Assembly (NCBI GenBank): GCA_035527715.1
Contig: DATKZY010000151.1
Coordinates: 30,202 to 94,201 of the forward strand
Direction of reading: 5' to 3'
Length of the DNA stretch: 64,000 nt
Source: DSUN01 sp035527715
Lineage (GTDB): Bacteria > Planctomycetota > PUPC01 > DSUN01
The first letter of the stretch is position 1, and each line of letters opens with the position of its first letter. Made by a program: the position numbers and the translations under genes. Shown piece by piece: positions 25,858 to 36,035 of this stretch. Below the pieces are notes generated by a model. The model searched no databases. It was not told the DNA's origin and worked only from the letters and a program-made list of their open reading frames with translations.

Positions 25858-27261
25858 ATGAGCGAGCCGTCCACGATCTGGGACGATTGGCGGGATGCCG
25901 TGCGGGGCATCGTGCGCGACCTGCGGGCCGCGCTGGACTGGTTTCCCTTCGGCCTCGCGCCCCTGATCATCCTGGGCCTCGCCGTCGTCGCGTCCGTCTG
26001 GCAGCTCTGCAATCCCGTGCGGACCAGAGAGTCCACGCTGCGGCTCTGGACCTTCGCCGACATCCACGCCACCGCCTATGAGAAGGCCCGCCCCGCCTTC
26101 GAGGCCAGGCATCCCGGCACGAAGATTGACGTGCAACTCGTCCACTGGACCGCCGTCACCAGCCGCCTCCGCGCCGCCTTCTGGGGCGACCTGGACGTGC
26201 CCGACCTCGTCGAGGTCGAGATCAGCGCGGCCGGCACCTTCTTCCGCGGCCGCGAGGAGGACATCGGGTTCATTGACTGGACGCCCTGGCTCAAGGAGAC
26301 CGGCTACTACGACCGCATCGTGAAGAGCCGCTTCGCCCCCTACACCCACCGCGGCAAGATCTACGGCCTGCCGCACGACGTCCACCCTGTCATGCTCGCC
26401 TACCGCCGCGACCTCTTCGAGGAGCTCGGCATTGACCCCGACAAGATCGAGACGTGGGACGACTTCATCCGCGAGGGCCGCCGCATCACCATCCCCGACA
26501 AGCGGTACATGATCCAGCTCTCCGACTCCAGCGGCTGGAGCATGGAGCCGTTCCTCTACCAGCGCGACGCCGGCCTCTTCGACGCCGACGGCAAGCTGGT
26601 GATGGACGGCGAGCTGGCCCTCGACACCCTGAAGTGGTACACGCGCCTGGTGGCCGGCCCGCAGAAGATCGGCAACGACATCGGCGGGCGCGACGTGTTC
26701 ACGCAGGCCGTCGAGCGCGGCTACTTCCTCAGCTTCATCTGCCCCGACTGGCGCAGCAAGGGCACCGAGACGCACGTCGCCTCGATGAAGGGCAAGATGG
26801 CCCTGATGCCGCTGCCCGCCTTCGCGAAGGGCGGCCGACGCACCAGCACCTGGGGCGGCACGATGCTCGGCATCACGAAGAAGTGCCGCGACAAGAAGCT
26901 CGCCTTCGAGTTGGCCACGCACCTCTATCTCAACGCCGAGGACCTCGCCGGGCGCTTCCGCGACCTCAACATCCTGCCCCCGCTCAAGGACGCCTGGAAG
27001 CTCCCACAGTTCGACGAGCCACGGCCCTACTGGTCGGATCAGCGCATCGGGAGGCTCTACGCCGACCTGGCCGACCAGGTGCCGCCGCAATACACCAGCC
27101 CCTTCATCACCCTGGCGAAGAACAAGATGGGCGAGGTCGTCTCGGCCTGCGCCGCCTACTATAACACCAACGGCGAGACCGGCTTCGACGACTACGCCAA
27201 GGCGCGCCTCAAGGACGCCGCCGACTACGTGCGACTGCAAATGACCCGAAACCCGTTCTGA
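25858..27261 (+). CDS. ABC sugar importer, membrane-anchored solute-binding protein
   Basis: A 467-residue extracellular solute-binding protein of the family 1 (maltose/multiple-sugar) type. GGAGGG precedes the ATG at 25858. Residues 31-50 form a transmembrane anchor after a cytoplasmic N-terminus instead of a cleaved signal. The binding fold starts at STLRLWTFADIHATAYEKAR; conserved pieces include FRGREEDIGFIDWTPWLKE, GLPHDVHPVMLAYRRDLFEE and the hinge STWGGTMLGITKKC. It is followed by two permease genes, so it delivers substrate to them. The substrate is probably an oligosaccharide but cannot be read from sequence. Confidence 0.85.
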   Translation: MSEPSTIWDDWRDAVRGIVRDLRAALDWFPFGLAPLIILGLAVVASVWQLCNPVRTRESTLRLWTFADIHATAYEKARPAFEARHPGTKIDVQLVHWTAVTSRLRAAFWGDLDVPDLVEVEISAAGTFFRGREEDIGFIDWTPWLKETGYYDRIVKSRFAPYTHRGKIYGLPHDVHPVMLAYRRDLFEELGIDPDKIETWDDFIREGRRITIPDKRYMIQLSDSSGWSMEPFLYQRDAGLFDADGKLVMDGELALDTLKWYTRLVAGPQKIGNDIGGRDVFTQAVERGYFLSFICPDWRSKGTETHVASMKGKMALMPLPAFAKGGRRTSTWGGTMLGITKKCRDKKLAFELATHLYLNAEDLAGRFRDLNILPPLKDAWKLPQFDEPRPYWSDQRIGRLYADLADQVPPQYTSPFITLAKNKMGEVVSACAAYYNTNGETGFDDYAKARLKDAADYVRLQMTRNPF

Positions 27262-27265
27262 GGGC

Positions 27266-27377
27266 AACCACGGATGACACGGATGACACGGATGGGCACG
27301 GATAGGAGAGGAGGCCAGATGGTCTTGAGCCCTTTTGGTCTCTTGCCCTATCCGCGGTATCCGCGTAATCCGCGGTT
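27266..27377. repeat. ACCACGGATGACACGGAT-type inverted repeat
   Basis: Direct copies of GATGACACG and a GGATGGGCACGGATAG block on the left are answered by TATCCGCGGTATCCGCG and AATCCGCGGTT on the right, an imperfect inverted repeat. It separates the binding-protein gene from its permeases and could lower permease expression. Confidence 0.6.
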
Positions 27378-27401
27378 GGATTCCTCTTCCTGGGGCTTGA
27401 G

Positions 27402-28307
27402 ATGATCGGCAGCCGCCGCTTCTTCCGCTGGCAGCACAGGAACGCGCCGTATCTGTTCGTCGCGCCGTTCGTGGCCGTGTTCTGCGTGTTCGGGCTCTAC
27501 CCGCTGGTGAAGAGCCTGTGGTTGTCGTTCTACATCACCAGCGGGCCGAAGTCGCGCGTGTTCGTGGGCCTCGGCAACTTCGGCTTCCTCTTGGCCGACC
27601 CCGACTTCCACAAGGCGGTGTGGAACACAGCCGTCTTCGCCTTCTTCTCGGTGTTTCTCCAGCTTCCGCTGAGCCTGGGGCTGGCGCTGCTGCTCAACCG
27701 CAAGAGGCTGCGGGCGCGGAACTTCTTCCGCCTCGTCTTTTTCTCGCCGCACCTCGTCGGCATGGTGTTCGTCGCCGTGATCTTCATGGTCATCTTCCAG
27801 CCGCAGTTCGGCCTGCTCAACCGTGTGCTCAACGCGCTCTTCCGCACGCCGCTCGACACGAAGTGGCTGGGCAACCGCGGCCTCGTGATGCCGGCACTCG
27901 TCCTCACGTCGCTCTGGATGTACGTCGGCTTCAACATGATCTACTTCCTCGCCGCGCTCCAGGCGGTGAATCAGGACCTCTACGACGCGGCGAAGGTGGA
28001 CGGCGCGAACGCCTGGCAGCAGTTCCGCCACGTCACGCTGCCGAGCATCAAGCCCGTGGCGGTGTTTGTCGTGGTGCTCAGCACCATCGGCTCGTTCCAG
28101 CTCTTCGAGCTGCCATATCTGCTTCTCGGCAACTCGGGCGGGCCGGAGAACGCGGGCCTCACCGTCGTGATGTATCTCTACCAGAACGGCTTCGAGACGG
28201 GCGACCTGGGCTATGCGTCGGCGATTGGCTGGACGCTTGCCATCGTGGTCCTCGTGGTGTCGCTCGTGCAGATGAAACTCACCGGCGCCTGGAAGAGGGG
28301 AGACTGA
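27402..28307 (+). CDS. ABC sugar importer permease, MalF/UgpA type
   Basis: A 301-residue inner-membrane protein with six predicted helices. The cytoplasmic EAA loop is visible as DLYDAAKVDGANAWQQFRHV near residue 198, followed by TLPSIKPVAV. It begins with a charged segment and a first helix at about residues 19-41 (YLFVAPFVAVFCVFGLYPLV). It pairs with the permease encoded next and would need an MsmK/UgpC-type ATPase, which is not encoded here. Confidence 0.9.
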   Translation: MIGSRRFFRWQHRNAPYLFVAPFVAVFCVFGLYPLVKSLWLSFYITSGPKSRVFVGLGNFGFLLADPDFHKAVWNTAVFAFFSVFLQLPLSLGLALLLNRKRLRARNFFRLVFFSPHLVGMVFVAVIFMVIFQPQFGLLNRVLNALFRTPLDTKWLGNRGLVMPALVLTSLWMYVGFNMIYFLAALQAVNQDLYDAAKVDGANAWQQFRHVTLPSIKPVAVFVVVLSTIGSFQLFELPYLLLGNSGGPENAGLTVVMYLYQNGFETGDLGYASAIGWTLAIVVLVVSLVQMKLTGAWKRGD

Positions 28308-28308
28308 T

Positions 28309-29130
28309 GTGAACAGAAACCTCTTCCGCGCGCTCCTCTATGTTGCCCTGGCCCTTTGCTCCGTCGTCATGCTCACGCCGCTCGTGTGGCTCGTGTCGGC
28401 GTGCCTCAAGAAGCCAGACGACCTGTTCTCCTACCTCTTCTTCCCGCCCGTGGGCGACCTGTCGCTGCGGAATTTCCGCGACCTGTTCACCGAAATCCAG
28501 TTCATGCGGTTCCTCATGAACAGTTGCTTCGTGTCGGGCGTGACGGTGGTGGTGCAGCTCTTCTTCGCATCGCTGGGCGGCTTCGCCCTGGCGAAATACG
28601 AGTTCCGGGGCAAGAAGCCGATCATGATCCTGATGCTCGCGACGATGATGATCCCCGGCCAGGTGATGCTCGGGCCGCTCTACGAGCTGATCTACCATCT
28701 CGGCTTCATGGATTCGTATCTCGGCCTCATCGTGCCCGGGTGCGTGAGCGTGTTCGGCATATTCCTCTTCCGACAGTCCATGCTCCAGATTCCCGACGAC
28801 CTGCTCGAGGCGGGGCGGATAGACGGGTGCAGCGAGTTCGGCCTCTACTGGAACGTCGCGCTGCCCGTCTCGCGGCCGATGATTGGCGCCTTCTGCCTCA
28901 TCTCGTTCATGGGCACGTGGAACAGCTTCCTGTGGCCGCAGATCGTGCTGCACAACAGCCAGCGGTTCACCCTGCCCATCGCCCTCAACCAGATGGTCGG
29001 CCTCTACAGCCAGAAATACGGCGTGCTCATGGCCGGCACGTTCCTCTCGATTCTCCCCGTCGTCATCCTCTTCTTCATCCTCCAGAAGGAGTTCATCAGC
29101 GGCCTCACCGCCGGCGCAGTGAAAGGATAG
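28309..29130 (+). CDS. ABC sugar importer permease, MalG/UgpE type
   Basis: A 273-residue membrane protein that begins at a GTG one base after the previous stop; the nearby ATG runs into a stop at once. Helices at about residues 10-32, 70-92, 108-130, 140-160, 185-207 and 245-265. The EAA loop reads DDLLEAGRIDGCSEFGLYWN near residue 165. It forms the heterodimeric channel with the permease upstream. Confidence 0.9.
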   Translation: MNRNLFRALLYVALALCSVVMLTPLVWLVSACLKKPDDLFSYLFFPPVGDLSLRNFRDLFTEIQFMRFLMNSCFVSGVTVVVQLFFASLGGFALAKYEFRGKKPIMILMLATMMIPGQVMLGPLYELIYHLGFMDSYLGLIVPGCVSVFGIFLFRQSMLQIPDDLLEAGRIDGCSEFGLYWNVALPVSRPMIGAFCLISFMGTWNSFLWPQIVLHNSQRFTLPIALNQMVGLYSQKYGVLMAGTFLSILPVVILFFILQKEFISGLTAGAVKG

Positions 29131-29140
29131 GAGACATCCG

Positions 29141-29968
29141 ATGACCGACGAAGTTCGCTACCACATGCTCCGCCCCGCGCAGATCGTGGCCCGCCGCAAG
29201 GCATGTCCCGTGGCCTACGTGCCCATCGGCACGATCGAGTGGCACGGCGAGCACAATCCCGTGGGCACCGACACGCTTCAGGCCGAGGGCATCGCCAATG
29301 TGTGCGCCGAGAGGGGAGGGGGGCTGGCCTTCCCGCCGCTCTACTATGGCGAGAGCCGCCTCGAGGCGCTGATGGAGGCCAATGCCGCCGACCGCGACCA
29401 GATCGCCGCGAGAATGGAGCTGCCGCCCGAGAACTTCGCCCCCGAGCATTTCCCCTTCCCCGCCACGGAGCAGGCGCTCAACTACCACAAGCTCCTGCTG
29501 CACGTGCTGGCCGAGGTCGAGACGCTCGGCTTCAAGGTCGGCGTGCTCGTGGCGGGGCACTACCCGCTGATTGACCACGCCCGCGCGGCGTGCCTCCAGC
29601 ACAACCAGGGCTATCGCGGGCGGAAGGGCAACACCATGCTCGCGTGGGCGTTCGTGGACTACCTGCTCGTGCGCGACCGCTACGACTGCGCGGGCGACCA
29701 CGCCGGCGGCTGGGAGACCTCGCACATGATGGCCCTCCACCCTCAGACGGTGGACTTGAGCGTGCTGCCGCCGAAGGGGGAGAAGCTCATCGGCGCCGGC
29801 GGCCGCCTAGCTCCGCAGGATGCCACAGCCGCCTTCGGCCGCGAGACGCTCGACGCCGCCGTCGAGGCTGCCCTCCGCGAGGTCAGGCATCGCCTCGATC
29901 ACCCCGGCCTCTACCGCGGCCACGGCAACGGCCTGCGCGAAGGGCTGTGGAAGGGCGAGAGCAGATAG
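29141..29968 (+). CDS. Creatininase-family amidohydrolase
   Basis: A 275-residue cytoplasmic enzyme. VPIGTIEWHGEHNPVGTDT gives the metal ligands E33, H35 and D44 of the creatininase fold; further conserved parts are VLVAGHYPLIDHARA and DHAGGWETSHMMAL. Family members hydrolyse cyclic or aryl amides (creatinine, formamidopyrimidines, mycofactocin precursor). In PVC genomes they often sit in sugar-uptake operons, as here 10 nt after the permease, so the substrate may be a modified sugar amide. The call to family is firm, the substrate open. Confidence 0.88.
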   Translation: MTDEVRYHMLRPAQIVARRKACPVAYVPIGTIEWHGEHNPVGTDTLQAEGIANVCAERGGGLAFPPLYYGESRLEALMEANAADRDQIAARMELPPENFAPEHFPFPATEQALNYHKLLLHVLAEVETLGFKVGVLVAGHYPLIDHARAACLQHNQGYRGRKGNTMLAWAFVDYLLVRDRYDCAGDHAGGWETSHMMALHPQTVDLSVLPPKGEKLIGAGGRLAPQDATAAFGRETLDAAVEAALREVRHRLDHPGLYRGHGNGLREGLWKGESR

Positions 29969-29986
29969 CCGACGAGGAGCACTGAC

Positions 29987-31213
29987 ATGCGTCTGAAGTT
30001 GAGCGAATGGCGCGGTGCCTGGGCCTTCCTCGTAGCCCAGAGGGCGACAGGATTTAGCCGGCGGCTTCAGCCGCCGGATCAGGGCGCACCCACGTCATCA
30101 GCCCCGAAGGGGCGGCAGGGGCCGCAGGGCCTTCCCATGCCCCCTTCCTGCCGTCCCTTCGGGACTGGCCTGCGGATGCGGATGGGCGCCATTCCCCGGA
30201 TGGGCAAGCGGAGCGGCCCTTGCCTCGCGCTGTTCAAGTCCACGCTATTGCTCCTATTCGCCCTCGCTCTGTCCGGCTGCGCGCTGAAGCTGCCGCCCGG
30301 CGTCGAGCACTCGGGCGATGCGTGGGAGAATGGCCTCGGGATGAAGTTCGTGCTCGTGCCGCCCGGCGAGTTCGTGATGGGCAGCAGCGCGGCGGAGATC
30401 AAGGCGCTCATCGCCCGCGTAGGCGAAGGGAACATCCGGCCCGAGCGTGTCGCGCCTGAGAAGCCCGACCACCTGGTGCGCATCACGAAGCCGCTACTCT
30501 TCGGCAGGCACGAGGTCACGGTCGGCCAGTTCCGCCGCTTCGTCGAGGCGGCCGGCTACAAGACCGACGCCGAGCGGGGCGGTGGCTCTCACGTCAGCGG
30601 CGGACTCGACACATGGGAGAAGAAGGCCGACGCCAACTGGCGCAGCCCCGGCTTCAAGCAGGCCGACGATCATCCCGTCGTTTGCGTGAGTTGGAACGAC
30701 GCTGCGAGATTCATCGCCTGGCTCAACAAGGCCGACCGCGCGAGGCCCAGAGGCTGGGCCTATCGCCTGCCGACCGAGGCGGAATGGGAGTGGACCGCCC
30801 GCGGCCCCGACCGCTTCGAGTGGGCCTGGGGCAACGACTGGGACGGCACGCGAGCCAACTTCGCCGACAAGTCTTCTCGGCTCCCCTGGGGCGACAAGGC
30901 GGCCGAAGACGGCCACGCCCGCACGGCTCCCGTCGGCTCCTACAGCCCGAAGGGCGATACCCCCCTCGGCCTCGCCGACATGACGGGCAACGTGTGGGAG
31001 TGGTGCCACGACTGGTTTGACCCCGCCTACTACGAGACCAGCCCCGCGAAGGACCCCGTGAACAAGAAGGAGGGCAACCGCCGCGTCGAGCGGGGCGGCG
31101 GCTGGGCCTTCACGCCCGACTACTGCCGCGCCGCATTCCGCTTTGCCCTCGAGCCGAACGAGAGCTACGATACCCTCGGCTTCCGAGTCGTCCTGGCCCC
31201 CGCTGGCCGGTGA
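29987..31213 (+). CDS. Formylglycine-generating-enzyme-fold (SUMF1) lipoprotein
   Basis: The frame spans 408 residues. The SUMF1-type domain runs from GLGMKFVLVPPGEFVMGSS to the end, with EVTVGQFRRFVEAAG, YRLPTEAEWEWTARG, MTGNVWEWCHDW and RVERGGGWAF. The paired active-site cysteines of true sulfatase-activating enzymes are not evident, so it may be a carbohydrate-binding or structural relative. A lipoprotein signal (LLLLFALALSGC) starts only at about residue 82. The ATG at 29987 has a good GAGGAG, but residues 17-62 are encoded by a truncated SGC repeat, so a start at 30182 or 30200, giving a normal lipoprotein of about 337 residues, is equally likely. Confidence 0.8.
   Translation: MRLKLSEWRGAWAFLVAQRATGFSRRLQPPDQGAPTSSAPKGRQGPQGLPMPPSCRPFGTGLRMRMGAIPRMGKRSGPCLALFKSTLLLLFALALSGCALKLPPGVEHSGDAWENGLGMKFVLVPPGEFVMGSSAAEIKALIARVGEGNIRPERVAPEKPDHLVRITKPLLFGRHEVTVGQFRRFVEAAGYKTDAERGGGSHVSGGLDTWEKKADANWRSPGFKQADDHPVVCVSWNDAARFIAWLNKADRARPRGWAYRLPTEAEWEWTARGPDRFEWAWGNDWDGTRANFADKSSRLPWGDKAAEDGHARTAPVGSYSPKGDTPLGLADMTGNVWEWCHDWFDPAYYETSPAKDPVNKKEGNRRVERGGGWAFTPDYCRAAFRFALEPNESYDTLGFRVVLAPAGR
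30035..30170. repeat. SGC-type dispersed repeat, copy C (truncated, inside a gene 5' end)
   Basis: GGATTTAGCCGGCGGCTTCA and the rest of one arm, plus the nested AAGGGGCGGCAG/CTGCCGTCCCTTC pair, match copies A and B. The distal arm is missing. It lies between the ribosome binding site and the lipoprotein signal of the SUMF1-fold gene. Confidence 0.7.
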
Positions 31214-31231
31214 ACCAAGAGGAGGCGCCCG

Positions 31232-34200
31232 ATGCGATACCTGCCATTTGTGGTGATGGCCATGCTTGCAACCACATCCGCTGGCGGAGACGCATCCTCT
31301 CTCCGCCTCGTACCGTTCCCCAAGGAGGTGAAGCTGGACGAGGGGGCCTTCGCGCTCGACCGCGAGCTCGTCATTGAGCTGAGCAAGGCTCAGGCCGACT
31401 TGCTCGCCTCGTTGATTGGGGCTGAGATGAAGCGGGCGGGCCTGCCCGAGCCGAAGGTCCAAGCCCTTGATGATGGCGCGAATCTGCTGCGGCTCGTGGC
31501 GCCGACGATCAGCGCTCGGCTTCGCCCCATCCCCTTGCGCGACGGCGCGGCAGAGGAGGACTACGCTCTCCAAGTGACCCGGGGCCAGACCATCGTCTCG
31601 GCCAAAGCGCCAGCGGGCCTCCTCTATGGCGTGCAGACCCTGTGCCAACTCATCCGCGCGAATCTCAAGGACAAGGGCCTTCCCTGCCTCACCATCCGCG
31701 ACTGGCCGTCGCTCCGCTGGCGATGCTTCCAGGACGACCTGACCCGCGGCCCCAACTCGACCCTCGACGAGCTCAAGCGCGAGGTCGCCCTCGGCTCCTT
31801 CCTGAAGATGAACCTCTTCACCTACTACATGGAGCACCAGTTCGCCTGGACGAAGCATCCCGTCATCGGCCCCAAGGACGGCTCGCTCACGCCCGATGAG
31901 CTGAAGGCATTGGTCGAGTACGCCAAGCCGCTTGGCGTGGACATCCTGGGCAACCAGCAGTCGTTCGGCCACTTCGGCAACATCCTCCGGCACGAGCAGT
32001 ACAAGCATCTCCAGGAGGTCGGCGGCGTGCTCTGCCCGACGAAGGAGGAGAGCTACAAGCTCCTCGACGACCTCTACTCCGAGGTGATCCCGCTCCTGCC
32101 GTTCCCCTTCTTCAACGTCTGTTGCGACGAGACGTGGGGCCTGGGCAAAGGACCGTCGAAGGAACTGGCCGCCAAGATCGGCGTCGGTGGCGTCTATGCC
32201 GGCCACCTGCGCCGCGTCCACGACCTGCTCAAGGAGAAGTACAAGAAGCGGATGATGATGTGGGGCGATATTATCCTCCAGCACCCCGAGCATCTGAAGG
32301 AGATTCCGAAGGACACGATCATGCTCACCTGGGGCTACGGCCCCGCTGCGAGCTTCGAGGGGCAGATCGTGCCCTTCGCCAAGTCGGGCTACGAGTTCTT
32401 CGTCTGCCCTGGCGTGAACAACTGGAGCCGCATCCTGCCCGACTTCGGGGCGTCGGTCGTGAACATCCAGAATTTCGTCCGCGACGGTGCGAAGCACGGC
32501 GCTCTGGGCATGCTCAACACGGCCTGGGACGACGACGGCGAGAACGTCAACGCTCCGAGCTGGCACGGCCACGCCTGGGGCGCCGAGTGCGCCTGGAACG
32601 CCTCGAAGACGGCGTATGCGGACTTCAGCCGCCGCCTCGGCGCCGTGCTCTTCGGCGAGAAGGGCGACCACTTCGGCCAGGCCATTGACCTCCTCGCCAA
32701 GGCCCACCGCCTGCCCGGGATGAACGGCATGCACAACGGGCGCTTCTGGCAGGACGACCTCGGCCCGATGAAGACCAGCGTGGCCGTCGAGCGCACCAGC
32801 GCCCAGCACCTCCTCAAGGTCGTCCGCCCCGCCATCGAGCACCTGGAGGCGTGCAAGAAGGAAGCAATCGCCAACGGGGAGCTTCCCGACGCCTTCCTGT
32901 GCGGCGCCCGGCGCATGGAGCTGATCGGCCAGCGCATGCTCGACCGGTTGGAGGTGGCCGCGCTCTACAGCTCGGCCTACGAGGGAGCTGTGAAGGAGGC
33001 GGCGCCGCTGTTGGCGAAAGCCGAGGCCATCATCGAAAAGAGCCGCGATGCCCACGAGGCCATCGGCAAGCAGTTCGCGGAGCTCTGGCTCAAGGAAAAC
33101 AAGCCCTACGCCCTCGACAGGACGCTCGGGCGGTACAGGTCCGCCGTCAGCCGCTACGAGGGTGTGATGAAGCGCCTCGCGGCGATTCGCAAGGACGCCG
33201 AGGCCGGCAAGGCGCTCCCCGCACCGAGCGCCGTCGGGCTGGGCATCGTGGAACTGGGCGTTCGCAGGACGCGCCCCGACAAGGTGGTGCAACAACCGGT
33301 TACGCCCGACGCCCCGTGGCTCGAGCCCACCGCGACCCATCGCATCGGGCTCATCGTGAGCGCTGGCTCAGCCGACCGATTCGACCTCCCCGTCGAGCTC
33401 GACCTGCGCCTGCCCGACAGCTTGGCCCCCCGCCGCCTTCGCGCCCTCCGAGTTGGTGGCGAGAAGCCCGTCGAGCTTCTTGCGCAACTCGACCCCTCGG
33501 ACAAGCCCAGCCAGGCCCGCCTCGTGCTTCTGCTCGACGGCGCGCTTGCGAAAGGGGAGCGGGCGATGGTTCACGTCTACCTTGGGCTGCCGATGGACGA
33601 GCCCGGCCCTCCGCCGCCCCGCGCCGCCTGGACGAGCAACGCACAGAGGGGGATGAAGTGGCTGGAGAACGACAAGGCGAAGCTGCTCCTCGGCCCCGAG
33701 GGTGCGCACATCTATCGCTGGGAGATCAAGGCCCTGGGCAATCGCGACGTGACGGCGCCCGGCGAGACGGGCTGGGCCGGCTTCGCCGACACGGGGGGCG
33801 AGCACCGCGGCTCGCCGAACACGCTGGAATGCGCAGCCCACGGGCCGGCACTCGTGCGCTACTTGTGCACGGACGAACACGGACTTACAAAGACGATCAG
33901 CCTCTTCGGCGGGGCCTCGTGGGTCGAGGTGACGCTGAACTCGCCCATGAGCTACTTCTGGGCGCTCGATGACCCGAAGAACTTCGCCGCCGACGGCCCG
34001 ATGCCCGGCCAGTATCTCTTCTCGAATGGCGCGAAAGGCCCCGTCGGCAAGGAGGCGGACGGCGTGAGCGCCCAGGTGAAGGCGGGGGGCGCGCATTGGG
34101 GCGTGAAGTTCGTCCCCGAGAAATGGGTGTTGGGCATGCTGACGCCGGAGACCGCGACCCGGCACGTCATCGCCCCCGGCGCCGGAGCGGGCGGTGTGGG

Positions 34201-34348
34201 CATTGAGGGGGGAGGGGGCGCCAGCCACTTCGTCATCTACGCAGGCGCACTCGCCGGCAGGCCCGACGACCTGATGAACCGCCTCCAGCGCACCCTCGAC
34301 TTCCGCAATCCGCCCGAGGTCACCCTTCACGCCGTGCAAGCTCGGTGA
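31232..34348 (+). CDS. GH20-like glycoside hydrolase (beta-N-acetylhexosaminidase family), large
   Basis: A 1038-residue exported protein (signal peptide about residues 1-20). Residues 24-140 match the GH20b N-terminal domain (LRLVPFPKEVKLDEGAFALD and GLLYGVQTLCQLI). The TIM barrel follows (DWPSLRWRCFQDDLTRGPN; ILGNQQSFGHFGNIL), with the catalytic Asp-Glu pair at D299-E300 in FFNVCCDETWG, where GH20 enzymes usually have GGDE. The second half adds about 450 residues resembling beta-sandwich and jelly-roll domains (RFDLPVELDLRLPDSLAPR). It probably trims N-acetylhexosamine or similar residues in the periplasm. Start has an AAGAGGAGG upstream. Confidence 0.82.
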   Translation: MRYLPFVVMAMLATTSAGGDASSLRLVPFPKEVKLDEGAFALDRELVIELSKAQADLLASLIGAEMKRAGLPEPKVQALDDGANLLRLVAPTISARLRPIPLRDGAAEEDYALQVTRGQTIVSAKAPAGLLYGVQTLCQLIRANLKDKGLPCLTIRDWPSLRWRCFQDDLTRGPNSTLDELKREVALGSFLKMNLFTYYMEHQFAWTKHPVIGPKDGSLTPDELKALVEYAKPLGVDILGNQQSFGHFGNILRHEQYKHLQEVGGVLCPTKEESYKLLDDLYSEVIPLLPFPFFNVCCDETWGLGKGPSKELAAKIGVGGVYAGHLRRVHDLLKEKYKKRMMMWGDIILQHPEHLKEIPKDTIMLTWGYGPAASFEGQIVPFAKSGYEFFVCPGVNNWSRILPDFGASVVNIQNFVRDGAKHGALGMLNTAWDDDGENVNAPSWHGHAWGAECAWNASKTAYADFSRRLGAVLFGEKGDHFGQAIDLLAKAHRLPGMNGMHNGRFWQDDLGPMKTSVAVERTSAQHLLKVVRPAIEHLEACKKEAIANGELPDAFLCGARRMELIGQRMLDRLEVAALYSSAYEGAVKEAAPLLAKAEAIIEKSRDAHEAIGKQFAELWLKENKPYALDRTLGRYRSAVSRYEGVMKRLAAIRKDAEAGKALPAPSAVGLGIVELGVRRTRPDKVVQQPVTPDAPWLEPTATHRIGLIVSAGSADRFDLPVELDLRLPDSLAPRRLRALRVGGEKPVELLAQLDPSDKPSQARLVLLLDGALAKGERAMVHVYLGLPMDEPGPPPPRAAWTSNAQRGMKWLENDKAKLLLGPEGAHIYRWEIKALGNRDVTAPGETGWAGFADTGGEHRGSPNTLECAAHGPALVRYLCTDEHGLTKTISLFGGASWVEVTLNSPMSYFWALDDPKNFAADGPMPGQYLFSNGAKGPVGKEADGVSAQVKAGGAHWGVKFVPEKWVLGMLTPETATRHVIAPGAGAGGVGIEGGGGASHFVIYAGALAGRPDDLMNRLQRTLDFRNPPEVTLHAVQAR

Positions 34349-34375
34349 GGTCTGCATACCTGCACGCGGCCGGCC

Positions 34376-34777
34376 TCACTTCAGTAGGATGGTGAACCCT
34401 GCCTGCTCGAAGTGGTGGTCACCCGTCAGGGCCTCGGTGATCCCGCGCTGACGCATGACAAGGAAGGAGATGCAGTCGGTCAGTGACCACTCCTTGTCCG
34501 CGCGTTGGCCAAACAGGCGAAGGCCCTCTTCGACAAGTTCTCGGCTGGCCGGGATGATCACCGTATCCGCATCTGTCCTCAGTGACTGTACGAGTTCCAG
34601 GAACCGCCGTCGAGCTGCCCCACGCGTCAGGACGTTGCCGACCTCAACCAGGATAAAGTCGGTGAGCAGGATGTCGCGTGTGCTCTCACCGCTCCACTGG
34701 GACGCCTTCTCGTGTCCCGCATCATCCTCAATCAGGAGCGCGAGGTAGTACCACGAATCCGCGAAGACAGGCTTCAT
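34376..34777 (-). CDS. PIN-domain ribonuclease toxin (VapC-like)
   Basis: A 133-residue PIN protein. The start ATG at 34777 overlaps the antitoxin stop (ATGA). Acidic active-site residues are visible: D7 in VFADSWYY, E in DFILVEVGNVL, D in SLTDCISFLVM and D in ALTGDHHF. Such toxins cleave tRNA or rRNA. The pair lies isolated between the GH20 gene and cysK. Confidence 0.87.
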   Translation of the reverse strand: MKPVFADSWYYLALLIEDDAGHEKASQWSGESTRDILLTDFILVEVGNVLTRGAARRRFLELVQSLRTDADTVIIPASRELVEEGLRLFGQRADKEWSLTDCISFLVMRQRGITEALTGDHHFEQAGFTILLK

Positions 34778-35025
34778 CTCCTCTTCGGAGCTCCATAGGC
34801 GTAGTGGTCGTGGTTCTCTGCCATGTCGCTCGGATAGCCCTTGAGACACCCAATGAGTGGCCGCAGGCGGTCGGCCACCGTGCGGACCTCTCTGCCTTTA
34901 CCCACCGTCTTCTTCGCCCGCGCTGGCGGCTTGATGGGGAGGACCTCCACCTCGGCGCCTTCGGGCAGTTTGGCTGGCCCATCGAGCACGATCATCCCAT
35001 TCTCCACATGGCCACGGTACGTCAT
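34774..35025 (-). CDS. Antitoxin of the VapBC-like pair
   Basis: An 83-residue protein directly upstream of and overlapping the toxin. The N-terminus, YRGHVENGMIVLDGPAKLPE with GAEVEVLP, is a short beta DNA-binding-type domain often found in antitoxins of PIN toxins; the C-terminal half is basic and likely wraps the toxin. Coupled translation and co-repression of the operon are expected for the type. Confidence 0.75.
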   Translation of the reverse strand: MTYRGHVENGMIVLDGPAKLPEGAEVEVLPIKPPARAKKTVGKGREVRTVADRLRPLIGCLKGYPSDMAENHDHYAYGAPKRR

Positions 35026-35108
35026 TGCTTGCTCCTTCTCGGTCTCTCTCCTACTTGCCCATCATATCAGACTGACCACGGAAACGCCACACGCGGGCCG
35101 AGTATCGC

Positions 35109-36035
<927 letters not shown>

